From a virus, in the IMG/VR virus record IMGVR_UViG_3300005613_000140, positions 1 to 42,091 of that record: a stretch of DNA of 42,091 nucleotides; one strand, written 5' to 3'. A program made the translations under genes and the position numbers. Under the pieces are notes generated by a model. The model was not told the origin of the DNA. It was given only the letters and a program-made list of their open reading frames with translations, and ran no database searches. This document shows positions 25,496-32,823 of the stretch, in pieces. Position 1 is the stretch's first letter; every line of letters begins with the position of its first letter.

Positions 25496-26123
25496 GATCC
25501 GAGGCGATCTCCCCGCACCACTGGGCGCGCATGGCCTGCACGATCTCTTCCAGCTCCGCCGCGGAGCCGTTGTTGGTCACGATGAAGTCGAACGTCTGGT
25601 CCGGTTCCTTGAGCAGCGAGTAGTTGATGGCCAGATCCTCGGAGGGATCGCGCCGCCACTTGTCCCATTGCTCGGGGTCGGTCGGGAGACCAAGCCGGCG
25701 CCACCCGTCGATGAACACGAGAGTGCCGCCCCACTTGCGGATCAGGTCGATCTCGTTCTGGTAGCGCACGTCGTCCACGATCACGAGCGTCTCGTGCCAG
25801 TTGTCGTGGCCTCGGTCTTCCAGCTCTGCCTCCTCCAGCTTCCGGAAACGGGTATCCGTCAGCTCGACCCAGTAGTTCGGGCCGGTGTGGGGCGGGGAAA
25901 ACTCGGGATCCCGGAAGTTGCCGCCGACGTACTGGCAGAACTTCCGGTACAGGTCGGGGCGTTCATCCTTGTCCGCACCAAGGGCGGTACAGGCATCCTT
26001 GAGGGGCCCGGCGAAACGCTCCATCCTGGGAGTGTAGCCGTTCTCGAACGCCGTGCGAGCAAGCATCCCGGCTGCGGTGGACTTGCCCGCTTGAGCGAGT
26101 CCGCCAAAGGCAACGATACGCAT
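25482..26123 (-). CDS. Deoxynucleoside monophosphate kinase-like P-loop protein
   Basis: 213 residues starting MRIVAFGGLAQAGKSTAAGM; the P-loop GLAQAGKST is at residues 8-16. Further pieces fit phage dNMP kinases: RMERFAGPLKDACTALGADK, then YVGGNFRDPEFSP, and ETLVIVDDVRYQNEIDLIRK as the Walker B-containing strand, with the LVFIDGWRR core. It would phosphorylate dNMPs made by host DNA breakdown. AAAGGA precedes the ATG. T7 itself has no enzyme of this type. Family level is secure; substrate range is not readable. Confidence 0.85.
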   Translation of the reverse strand: MRIVAFGGLAQAGKSTAAGMLARTAFENGYTPRMERFAGPLKDACTALGADKDERPDLYRKFCQYVGGNFRDPEFSPPHTGPNYWVELTDTRFRKLEEAELEDRGHDNWHETLVIVDDVRYQNEIDLIRKWGGTLVFIDGWRRLGLPTDPEQWDKWRRDPSEDLAINYSLLKEPDQTFDFIVTNNGSAAELEEIVQAMRAQWCGEIASDRARE

Positions 26124-26143
26124 GAGTGTTTGTCCTTTCAGTA

Positions 26144-26374
26144 TCAGGCCGAGCGCCACCAGAGGATGACATTGTCCCACCACGATCGATGGAACTTGAT
26201 GTTCGCCTCAAGGCGTGTGAGGCGTCTGCCTACTTCTGCGGCGTCAACAGCACGCAGGGCGCGCTCTCTGTCCCGCTCTTCGGTGATGGCGTCTAGCCGC
26301 CCTTCGAGATCCGATATTCTTTGCAGGGCATTCACATGCTCCTGCCACGATACGGGGTCCTTGGTAGGTAGCAT
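26144..26374 (-). CDS. Hypothetical coiled-coil protein, 76 aa
   Basis: Reads MLPTKDPVSWQEHVNALQRI, then a heptad-rich helix (DLEGRLDAITEERDRERALR) and ends NIKFHRSWWDNVILWWRSA, a Trp-rich amphipathic tail that could touch a membrane. I chose the ATG at 26374, which overlaps the DNA polymerase stop as TGATG, the usual arrangement here; an ATG six codons upstream (26392) is also possible. Function unknown. Confidence 0.68.
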   Translation of the reverse strand: MLPTKDPVSWQEHVNALQRISDLEGRLDAITEERDRERALRAVDAAEVGRRLTRLEANIKFHRSWWDNVILWWRSA

Positions 26375-28269
26375 CAGTGAGTGCTTGCCCATGAGGCCCC
26401 CACGGCATAGTCGCCGTCAAGGGGGCACAGGATGTTGAGGCGCTTGCCCGCCTCCTTGATTGACCACGGGATCAATCTTCCCACCTCCTCGGCAATCTCG
26501 GGGCGGGTCTCAAGCTGGAACTCGTCGTGGGCATTCAGCATGTAGCCGAAGTCCTGGCCCCACCTCCAGCCCCGCTCGCGCAGGGCGTGCTCGTGCAGGA
26601 CCAGTGCCAGCTTCATGACAATGGCCCCGGAGCCCTGGAGCAGGGTGTTGAGCGCGGCGTGCTGGGATCGCACGGGGGCCAGGCGGCCATCCGGCAGGGG
26701 CAGGCACTTCTGTGTGGCGGCCTGCTCCTGACACCACTCGATCAGCTTGCCGAGGGCCGGGATGTTGCGCTTGACCCGGGCCTTGAAGGTGGCCCCGATG
26801 TTGGCGCGTCTCCTCGCCCCGTACTTGGCGCGCTGCTCCCGAGTCAGCGACTGGTGGTCGGCTATGGTCTCTCCGAGCTTCTCGTCACCAGCGCCGTAGA
26901 TCCAGGCGTAGAAGGTCTCCTTGGATTGGGCACGAGTCATCAGCCCGCCAGCCTGCATGTTCACGGTGTGGACATCTCCGTCCACCACCTGTCGGGCGTA
27001 CTCGCCGTCGTCCCACCGGGCCAGTGCGTGGCCCAGCATCCGGAGCTCCAGGCCGCTGGCATCGCCGCCGACCATGAGCCACCCCGAGCGGGGTGTCCAC
27101 AGTGAGCGGCACTCCCAGCCGTAGCGCCCGGCGTAGCCCATGAGGGGCCCGTCGGGACCCTTCTGGACCTTGGGGCAGGCGGTCTGGTTGGGCTGCGAGT
27201 GAGTCATGCGGCCCGTCGCAGCGCCGCAGGTGTTGATGTAGGGGTGGATGCGGCCGGGCGTGCGGCTGTGCCGAGCTCGGGTCACCCAGTCCTCCAAGTG
27301 CTGGAGGCGCTTGCCTGCCAGCTGGTACCGCAGGAGCAGCGCCGCCTCGGGGAAGTCGAGACTCATCAGCACGTCCTCGGTCACGGAGGCGTTGCCCGCA
27401 TCGGTGCGGGGCGCCACCCACCCGTACTTCTGATGCAGGCGGTCCGCAATCTGGTTGGACGATCCGGGGTTGAACGGATGCTCCTTGGTGCGGTGCGGGC
27501 CCTTGACGAGGAAGAAGGCAAGGTCCTTGCACACCTCCTTCTTGGTCTCATACAACTCACCGTCCGGTCCTTGCCACCACCGGGCGCGCATGGTCTCCAC
27601 ACGGGGTGGGAAGACGGCTTGCAGCTGGTCGTAGCACTCGGCCTGTTCCAGCACCAGCTGCTCGATCAGGCGCTCCCCGGCATCGACATCGATCGAAACG
27701 CCATTGTCCATCTGCTGGGCGAGGATGCGGGCGACCCGATGCTCCAGCTTGAGGGCGGGGAGAAACTCGGCCGCCTTAGGCTGGATGAACTCGTACACGG
27801 CCGTGCTGGCCGCCACGTCCCGAACGCAGTAGTCCTCCATTTCCTGCGTCCACTCGTCCCACGTCCCCGTGTACTCGCCCTTGGTGGTTCGGCCCGCCGC
27901 CTTGGCCAGCGCATCGAGGGAGTTGCCCCCGTGCGGGTGGTTCTTGCGGTCGGGCCAGAGCAGGCGAGCGGCCACGAGGGTGTCGTACACCGTGCCGGTG
28001 ATGTCGCCACCATACAGGCGGCGCAACACGGTGAGGTCGTACTGGATGATGTTGTGTCCGATGATGAGGTCGGCGGCGCACAGGCGCTTCCACCCCTCGG
28101 CAATGGTGTCCTCGGAGTCGTTGCGCCGGTAGACCGTCGTCTCGCCATCGGGGTAGGATCGGACCACCAAGAGGTGGACCTTGCGGCACTCGGGGAGCGG
28201 CCGACCCTTGCGGTCAAGGGTCAGCTCGCTCAGGCCGTCGGCCTCGATGTCGAAGACGAGGGTGGACAT
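26374..28269 (-). CDS. DNA polymerase, family A (T7 gp5-like)
   Basis: 631 residues (T7 gp5: 704). The proofreading domain has DIEADGL at 7-13, GHNIIQYDL, and YCVRDVAAS. The polymerase domain has motif A GGDASGLELRMLGH, motif B around KETFYAWIYGAG (Lys and Tyr in the T7 K522 and Y526 positions), and motif C HDEF at 581-584. The protein is somewhat shorter than T7 gp5, so the thioredoxin-binding insertion of T7 may be reduced; a processivity partner cannot be told from sequence. The start overlaps the previous stop as TGATG. Confidence 0.96.
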   Translation of the reverse strand: MSTLVFDIEADGLSELTLDRKGRPLPECRKVHLLVVRSYPDGETTVYRRNDSEDTIAEGWKRLCAADLIIGHNIIQYDLTVLRRLYGGDITGTVYDTLVAARLLWPDRKNHPHGGNSLDALAKAAGRTTKGEYTGTWDEWTQEMEDYCVRDVAASTAVYEFIQPKAAEFLPALKLEHRVARILAQQMDNGVSIDVDAGERLIEQLVLEQAECYDQLQAVFPPRVETMRARWWQGPDGELYETKKEVCKDLAFFLVKGPHRTKEHPFNPGSSNQIADRLHQKYGWVAPRTDAGNASVTEDVLMSLDFPEAALLLRYQLAGKRLQHLEDWVTRARHSRTPGRIHPYINTCGAATGRMTHSQPNQTACPKVQKGPDGPLMGYAGRYGWECRSLWTPRSGWLMVGGDASGLELRMLGHALARWDDGEYARQVVDGDVHTVNMQAGGLMTRAQSKETFYAWIYGAGDEKLGETIADHQSLTREQRAKYGARRRANIGATFKARVKRNIPALGKLIEWCQEQAATQKCLPLPDGRLAPVRSQHAALNTLLQGSGAIVMKLALVLHEHALRERGWRWGQDFGYMLNAHDEFQLETRPEIAEEVGRLIPWSIKEAGKRLNILCPLDGDYAVGASWASTH

Positions 28270-28511
28270 CAGGATCCCCGGTTGACGCGCTCGATCAGCT
28301 GAGACACTCGGTCGTACAGCTCCGACACGGCATTGGTGAGGTGGGCGACCCTGATGTTGATCTCCTTCTCGTTGAACTGGCTGGCGACGAAGCCGTCCGG
28401 CATACGGTCACACACCATGCGCAACGGCGGCACGGCCGGGAACTTCGGCCTCGTCTGGGAGGATTCCGTCGAGGACTTCGGGCTCTGGCTGGAAGGACTG
28501 TCCGGGGTCAT
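28269..28511 (-). CDS. Small protein overlapping the helicase 3' end, 80 aa
   Basis: Start ATG at 28511 has GGAG six bases upstream, inside the end of the primase-helicase gene, giving a 104-base overlap in another frame. The overlapped part is Ser/Pro-rich and low complexity (SPSSQSPKSSTESSQ), the free part is more ordered: FVASQFNEKEINIRVAHLTN and AVSELYDRVSQLIERVNRGS, a likely coiled-coil end. The stop overlaps the polymerase start (TGATG). An internal ATG at 28418 without ribosome site would give a 49-aa version. Confidence 0.65.
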   Translation of the reverse strand: MTPDSPSSQSPKSSTESSQTRPKFPAVPPLRMVCDRMPDGFVASQFNEKEINIRVAHLTNAVSELYDRVSQLIERVNRGS

Positions 28512-30177
28512 GCTTGTCTCCAATGGGTTCGGTCCACTCGGCCTCTTCGAGGCGGCGAGTGAAGGGGTTGTACTTGAGGTAGCCCGCCACGCCGGTGTTG
28601 CCGGTGAAGCGGCCCTTGAGGCTGCGCACCTTGATGATGCGTCGATCCTCTGGGTCCTCGGCCTGTTGGTCGCGCTCGATGGCGATGACCGAGTTGGACA
28701 CCGAGCCGAGTGACCCGGAGCCGCGCAGATTCTTGAGCGAGATCTGCCCGCCCTCTTCGGCGGACTTGCCGTCGAGGCGGTTGAGCTGCGACACGATGTC
28801 GATATGGACACCAGTGCGCTCGACCACGGACCGGAGGTCCTTCATGGTCTTGTCGATGGCCTCGCGCTCGCTGCCGTTGCGGTCCATGCCGGCAACCATG
28901 GCGGTGACGTGGTCGATGAACACCACGTCGCAGGCCAGCGCCTGTGCCATGTACTCGACCCGGGCGAGCACGTTGCCGAACTCGTTGGTCCCGTGGTGGT
29001 CGTAGATGTACAGGGGCAGGTTGCCAAAGAACTTCTTGGCTTCGGCGTACTGCTCGTCAGTCAGGTCGTCGGCAATGCCGAAGTCGAGGGTGTCGGAGCC
29101 CTCGGACTGGAGCAGGGCGTTCAGCTCCCGGGCGGCCACGATCTGCCGCACGGGCTTGTTGAGGCGCAGGGCGATCAGATCGTCCAGCGTCTCTGCCGGA
29201 GCCTCCTCCAGCATGAGCATGCCGACACGGCGGCCACGCAGGAGGTGGTGGTAGGCAAGCTCACGGATGATCGTGGACTTGCCGGAGCCGGTGCCCGACG
29301 CCCACAGCGTCATCTCGCCGGAGCGCTGACCCATGAGGGTCTTGGTAAGGCACGCCCACGGGAAGGACCACGCCTGTTGCTTGGGGCGGTCGTTCTCCGT
29401 GATGTCGCTGGCGTGCAGGATCCCGTCGGGCTGGTAGGTGCGCGCCTCCCAGAGGGCTTGGATGCACTCCTTGGTCTTGCCCTTGAGGAGGCACTCGTTG
29501 GCGTCCTTGAAGGGCAGGCTGGCGATGCGGGCCTTGCCCGGCGGCAAGAGGTCCGCACACTTGACGGCGGCGGTGCGGCCCGCCTCGTCGTTGTCGAACG
29601 CCAGCACGATCTCGTCGTACCCGGACAGGAAGTCGAAGTTGGTGCGGATCGCCTTCTCGGCGTGCGAGGCTCCGTTGGGCAGCGACACGACCGGCCAGCG
29701 GTTCTGCCACATGGCCGCAATCGACATGCAGTCGATCTCGCCCTCCGTTACCACGATGCGCTTGCCCTGCCCGGACCACAGGTGCTGGCCGAACAGCGGC
29801 AGATTGTCGGTGTCGCCCTTCCACCGGAACTGCTTGCCCTTGCCCCGTGTGTGCTGGGCTATGAGCGTGCCGTCCCGGAAGTAGTTGGCCACCTCTACCA
29901 CCTCGCCATTGATCTTGGCCAGGCGGTAGTCGTACATGCGGGTGGTGTCTTCGCCGATCTTGCGATGGGCAAGAGGCATCACCTGCCCCTTGAGGGGGCG
30001 GGTAAGCTGCTCCGAGGCGGGCGCCCTGTCGGCGGCATTGCCGTTCCCGTGAACGTGGAAGCCACAGGCAAAGCAGTGGGCGCCACGCCCTTCCGAATAG
30101 ACGACGAGGTTGTCGCCGCTCCGGTCGTCACCATTCTCCCGGCATCGGGGACATGGCTCCTTCGTTAGCGCGGTCAT
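28408..30177 (-). CDS. DNA primase-helicase (T7 gp4-like)
   Basis: 589 residues from ATG at 30177 (T7 gp4A: 566). The N-terminal zinc finger has C9, C12, C35 and C38, the TOPRIM-type primase shows VVTEGEIDCMS and VLAFDNDEAG, and the C-terminal hexameric helicase has Walker A SGTGSGKSTII, the MLMLEEAP strand, Walker B-like DVVFIDHVTAMV and DIVSQLNR. The C-terminus is acidic (EPEVLDGILPDEAEVPG), as needed for contact with the polymerase. An in-frame start twelve codons upstream is possible. The first 50 bases overlap the 80-aa gene, and the last 104 overlap the gene after it. Confidence 0.95.
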   Translation of the reverse strand: MTALTKEPCPRCRENGDDRSGDNLVVYSEGRGAHCFACGFHVHGNGNAADRAPASEQLTRPLKGQVMPLAHRKIGEDTTRMYDYRLAKINGEVVEVANYFRDGTLIAQHTRGKGKQFRWKGDTDNLPLFGQHLWSGQGKRIVVTEGEIDCMSIAAMWQNRWPVVSLPNGASHAEKAIRTNFDFLSGYDEIVLAFDNDEAGRTAAVKCADLLPPGKARIASLPFKDANECLLKGKTKECIQALWEARTYQPDGILHASDITENDRPKQQAWSFPWACLTKTLMGQRSGEMTLWASGTGSGKSTIIRELAYHHLLRGRRVGMLMLEEAPAETLDDLIALRLNKPVRQIVAARELNALLQSEGSDTLDFGIADDLTDEQYAEAKKFFGNLPLYIYDHHGTNEFGNVLARVEYMAQALACDVVFIDHVTAMVAGMDRNGSEREAIDKTMKDLRSVVERTGVHIDIVSQLNRLDGKSAEEGGQISLKNLRGSGSLGSVSNSVIAIERDQQAEDPEDRRIIKVRSLKGRFTGNTGVAGYLKYNPFTRRLEEAEWTEPIGDKHDPGQSFQPEPEVLDGILPDEAEVPGRAAVAHGV

Positions 30178-30370
30178 AGGGCCCCTTCTTTTCGACCCAG
30201 ATGCGATCCCCATCCGGGCCGGTGTGGTGTACGAGAACGCAATCGGCCGGGTCGAGCCGATAGCGGGCCATGAATGCGGCCACTATGTCGGACATCAGGT
30301 CCATCTTTCTGGCCAGTACCTGTTCCTCATAGGCGTCAAGGAAGGCCTTCATGAGATCGGGCTCATTCAT
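30128..30370 (-). CDS. Hypothetical protein overlapping the primase start, 80 aa
   Basis: Starts MNEPDLMKAFLDAYEEQVLA and runs into RLDPADCVLVHHTGPDGDRI, with IWVEKKGPYDRANEGAMSPM near the end. The helical first half and the DCVLVHHTGPDGDRIWVEKK strand pair look like a genuine small protein. It overlaps the RusA gene by eight bases at its start (a second ATG four bases later is equally usable) and the primase-helicase gene by 50 bases at its end. No family recognised. Confidence 0.7.
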   Translation of the reverse strand: MNEPDLMKAFLDAYEEQVLARKMDLMSDIVAAFMARYRLDPADCVLVHHTGPDGDRIWVEKKGPYDRANEGAMSPMPGEW

Positions 30371-30770
30371 CGAAGGTCTCTACAGGTCGTACGATTATGA
30401 TGATGCACGGGTCGGTGTGTGTGAACCTCTTGCGGGTGCGGTTGTCCACGATCTGGTCGTCGTCTTCCCAGACGATACCGTTCAGACAATCCCACACCGC
30501 CTTCTCGTAGTTGTCGTTGTCGCCCCTCGGCCACTGTCGTTCGGTGGTCTTGGGGCGCTGGACGTACAGCCACGTCTCCACCTCCAGCGGGCCTCGGAGC
30601 GGGGGATACTCCCACTCCTTGGCCCACTCGGAGACGGCCGCGCGGAAGTCCTTGTATCGCTTTCCGTAGTACGTCCAGCCCTGCTTGGTCACCCGGGGTC
30701 TGGATGCCGGAGTCGGGGCCACGTCGATACGGAAGGCAAGGGTTCCGTCGGGATACTCAGTGACGTGCAT
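30363..30770 (-). CDS. RusA-like Holliday junction resolvase
   Basis: 135 residues. The RusA pattern is seen: IDVAPTPASRPRVTKQGWTY at the N-terminus, PLEVETWLYVQRPK strand, then GDNDNYEKAVWDCLNGIVWE and DDDQIV. Asp 84/86, 94 and 103-105 supply the metal-binding acidic residues. It resolves branched DNA before packaging. T7 uses an unrelated enzyme (gp3, endonuclease I) for this, and no gp3-like gene is seen here, so RusA probably replaces it. The start overlaps the SSB stop as TGATG. Confidence 0.9.
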   Translation of the reverse strand: MHVTEYPDGTLAFRIDVAPTPASRPRVTKQGWTYYGKRYKDFRAAVSEWAKEWEYPPLRGPLEVETWLYVQRPKTTERQWPRGDNDNYEKAVWDCLNGIVWEDDDQIVDNRTRKRFTHTDPCIIIIVRPVETFDE

Positions 30771-31390
30771 CAGAAGGGCAGGTCGTCTTCGCTGATGTCG
30801 GACCCCTCATCAGCAAGCGTGGATCCCACGGTGTCGTCGGCGGTGGGCGAGTCCTCGTTGAGGAACTCCGTCTCGACGCCGAAGGTCGAACCCTTCTGCC
30901 CGCCGCCGCTGGACTTCAGCAGCTGCGCGGCATTGAGGTACAGCTTCAGGCCCTTGCCGGCGGACATCTCCCACTTGGCGGCGCTCACCTCAAGACGGAC
31001 AAGGTCGCCACCCCACACGTCAAGCGAGTCGTCCAGATAACCCTTGGCGTTGAAGATCGGGACCTCGCCGTCGGGCTGTCCTTCCTTGATCTTGGACTCG
31101 CACTCGATGTAGGGCGTGCCCACCTCGATGTCGAGGGTCTCGGCAAGGCGCTCGTTGGCGGCCTTGATCGGCACGGCCTTCTTGGGGAGCCCGGCGTCCG
31201 TAGCCAGCTGCACGAGACGGTTGGCGAACGCGGTGTACTCCGGGTCGTTCTTGTCGAACACCACCGTGATGCGGTGGCGGCGCTTGTTGAACGAGGTGTC
31301 GGGCTTCTTGAGGTAGGCGAAGGCGGCCATGCCCTTGGGGGTACGGAGGCGGCCCAGACGCTCGACGGTGGCACCAGACTGATTAGCCAT
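30770..31390 (-). CDS. Single-stranded DNA-binding protein (T7 gp2.5-like)
   Basis: 206 residues (T7 gp2.5: 232). It has an OB-fold type core with RLRTPKGMAAFAYLKKPDTS, then GYLDDSLDVWGGDLVRLEVS and KGLKLYLNAAQLLKSSGG, and a long acidic tail that finishes SDISEDDLPF. The acidic end with a terminal Phe is the element by which gp2.5 contacts polymerase and helicase. GGAGA precedes the ATG. The gene heads the replication block, before RusA and the primase-helicase. Confidence 0.92.
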   Translation of the reverse strand: MANQSGATVERLGRLRTPKGMAAFAYLKKPDTSFNKRRHRITVVFDKNDPEYTAFANRLVQLATDAGLPKKAVPIKAANERLAETLDIEVGTPYIECESKIKEGQPDGEVPIFNAKGYLDDSLDVWGGDLVRLEVSAAKWEMSAGKGLKLYLNAAQLLKSSGGGQKGSTFGVETEFLNEDSPTADDTVGSTLADEGSDISEDDLPF

Positions 31391-31401
31391 GCAGACTCTC
31401 C

Positions 31402-32124
31402 TTATCGACTGTACTTGATGAGCGGGTTCTCGGGGAACCGGGCTCGGTCGTAGGTTTCACCACGCCCCGCTGGCATGATGATGTGCTGACCGACGCCGTC
31501 GAGGACGACGCCGCAGGACAGCACGGACTTCTTCTTGATGTGTCGGCCGTAGGCAAAAGCGAACAGGCGGTCATCCACGCCGCAGCCGGTGTCGAGGCCG
31601 AAGCGGCGATCCACGGGGCTGCACATCCACTTGATGCCACCCACGGAATGGACGTGCCCCATGACCACGGACTGGCCCATGTCCTTGGCGACGTTGTAGG
31701 CCGGGTTCTGTCCGGACCGGCCCGTGCCATGGAAGTAATAGACCCCGTCATTCATGTAGTCGAATGCCCACCGCCATCCGGGCGTCTTCCAGATGTCCTC
31801 GTAGTCCCGCAGCATGCCGCCAGGGACGCCGACGGACTCGGCCAGACGGACAAGGCGCTCGTCGTGGTTGCCGATGGTGACGGTGGCATCGGGGAAGGCG
31901 TCCCTCCAGCGGGCCACGCCCTCCATCGCCAGCTCGTACTCGTCCTTGGGGCCGGGGGCGGCCGGGTGCTTGGCGTGAAAGCTCACGCCGTGCCAGTCCA
32001 CCACGTCCCCGATGAACACGACCTCGTTGCAGTCGTGCTTGGCGGCGGTGTCCTGACAGAACCGGAGGTACCCGGGGTGGACACAGGGCTCGTGCACGTC
32101 GCCGATGACCAGTACTCGGCTCAC
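31402..32124 (-). CDS. Calcineurin-like metallophosphoesterase
   Basis: 240 residues from a GTG at 32124 that overlaps the upstream stop (GTGA). All metal-binding motifs are present in order: GDVHEP at 8-13, GDVVDWHG, GNHDERL and GHVHS. Such phage enzymes hydrolyse phosphomonoesters, phosphodiesters or nucleotides; the substrate here is not readable. It stands with the DUF4406-like gene between RNA polymerase and SSB, which suggests a nucleotide- or RNA-end-related job. Confidence 0.88.
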   Translation of the reverse strand: MSRVLVIGDVHEPCVHPGYLRFCQDTAAKHDCNEVVFIGDVVDWHGVSFHAKHPAAPGPKDEYELAMEGVARWRDAFPDATVTIGNHDERLVRLAESVGVPGGMLRDYEDIWKTPGWRWAFDYMNDGVYYFHGTGRSGQNPAYNVAKDMGQSVVMGHVHSVGGIKWMCSPVDRRFGLDTGCGVDDRLFAFAYGRHIKKKSVLSCGVVLDGVGQHIIMPAGRGETYDRARFPENPLIKYSR

Positions 32125-32543
32125 TTGGCGGCCTCCATCTGGAGGTCGAGCAGGAGGTCCACGACCTCGTCGGTGTACTGGTCGAGGCCGCCGGGGAACT
32201 CGTCGGAGGTGTAGTCGGGGGCGACCCACGGGATGGCCATGAGGTCGGCACCGTGCTTCTCGAAGTTGGCCCCGTTGCTCCGCTCCCAGCCGGGCAGCGC
32301 CACGACGAAGTCACAGGACGACAGGGCGAACAGATCCATGGGCAGGGCGTAGCGGTACACCGCACCCTGGCCCCTCTTGGATCGGGTGTCAATCTCGATC
32401 ACCGACTCAAGGAAGTGGGGAGACACCACCTCGTAGCCGAGGCGCGTGAGCCGGTTCCAGATGTAGGTGAACGACGCCCGGTTGAAGTCGGGCAGGCCGG
32501 TCATCGGGCCTGCGATGTAGATGCGAATCGGTCGGTCAGTCAT
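32121..32543 (-). CDS. DUF4406 / nucleoside 2-deoxyribosyltransferase-like protein
   Basis: 140 residues from ATG at 32543, with AGGAG four bases upstream. The N-terminal RIYIAGPMTGLPDFNRASFT is the hallmark of DUF4406, a Rossmann-like relative of nucleoside deoxyribosyltransferases; YEVVSPHFLE and PMDLFALSSCDFVVALPGWE continue the fold. Members are common in phages and may act on nucleosides or NAD-like substrates, but their activity is mostly unproven. Overlaps both neighbours by a few bases. Confidence 0.85.
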   Translation of the reverse strand: MTDRPIRIYIAGPMTGLPDFNRASFTYIWNRLTRLGYEVVSPHFLESVIEIDTRSKRGQGAVYRYALPMDLFALSSCDFVVALPGWERSNGANFEKHGADLMAIPWVAPDYTSDEFPGGLDQYTDEVVDLLLDLQMEAAK

Positions 32544-32823
32544 AGGTCTCCTCTGCATGCAGTGGTGTCTTGGAAAGAATGGCTACCTTGGGGATCAGGA
32601 TGTAAGGGCCGCACTCGTGGTGGGTCATGGACAGCGTGATGGCGATGGCCTGATCATTCTCCCACAGGACGAAGCCGGCGGTCTCGCACATCATGTCATG
32701 GGGGTACTCACTGTTCTTGAGCGCTCTCAGCGCTACCTTCAGGTCGTTCCAGGCCGTGCCCACCTCAGAGGCCGAGTCGATCCAGCGGACCAAGACCACC
32801 TCAGGAGAAAATGTACTGGGCAT
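32536..32823 (-). CDS. Hypothetical protein just downstream of RNA polymerase, up to 95 aa
   Basis: The conserved-looking core is VRWIDSASEVGTAWNDLKVA, then ETAGFVLWENDQAIAITLSM and GPYILIPKVAIL. Small phage proteins with a W.DSAS...W core, a GF/W.......I.LA.S strand pair and a VIP.. motif are widespread, of unknown function. The start is uncertain: ATG at 32823 overlaps the RNA polymerase end by 23 bases, while a TTG inside (after GAGGTGGTC) would match the usual family N-terminus better. Confidence 0.72.
   Translation of the reverse strand: MPSTFSPEVVLVRWIDSASEVGTAWNDLKVALRALKNSEYPHDMMCETAGFVLWENDQAIAITLSMTHHECGPYILIPKVAILSKTPLHAEETYD

Noticed and set aside
25482-30770. A T7-like endonuclease I or lysozyme gene hidden in the replication block
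   Set aside because: All frames in this block are accounted for by other genes, and none shows the gp3 or T7 amidase motifs.
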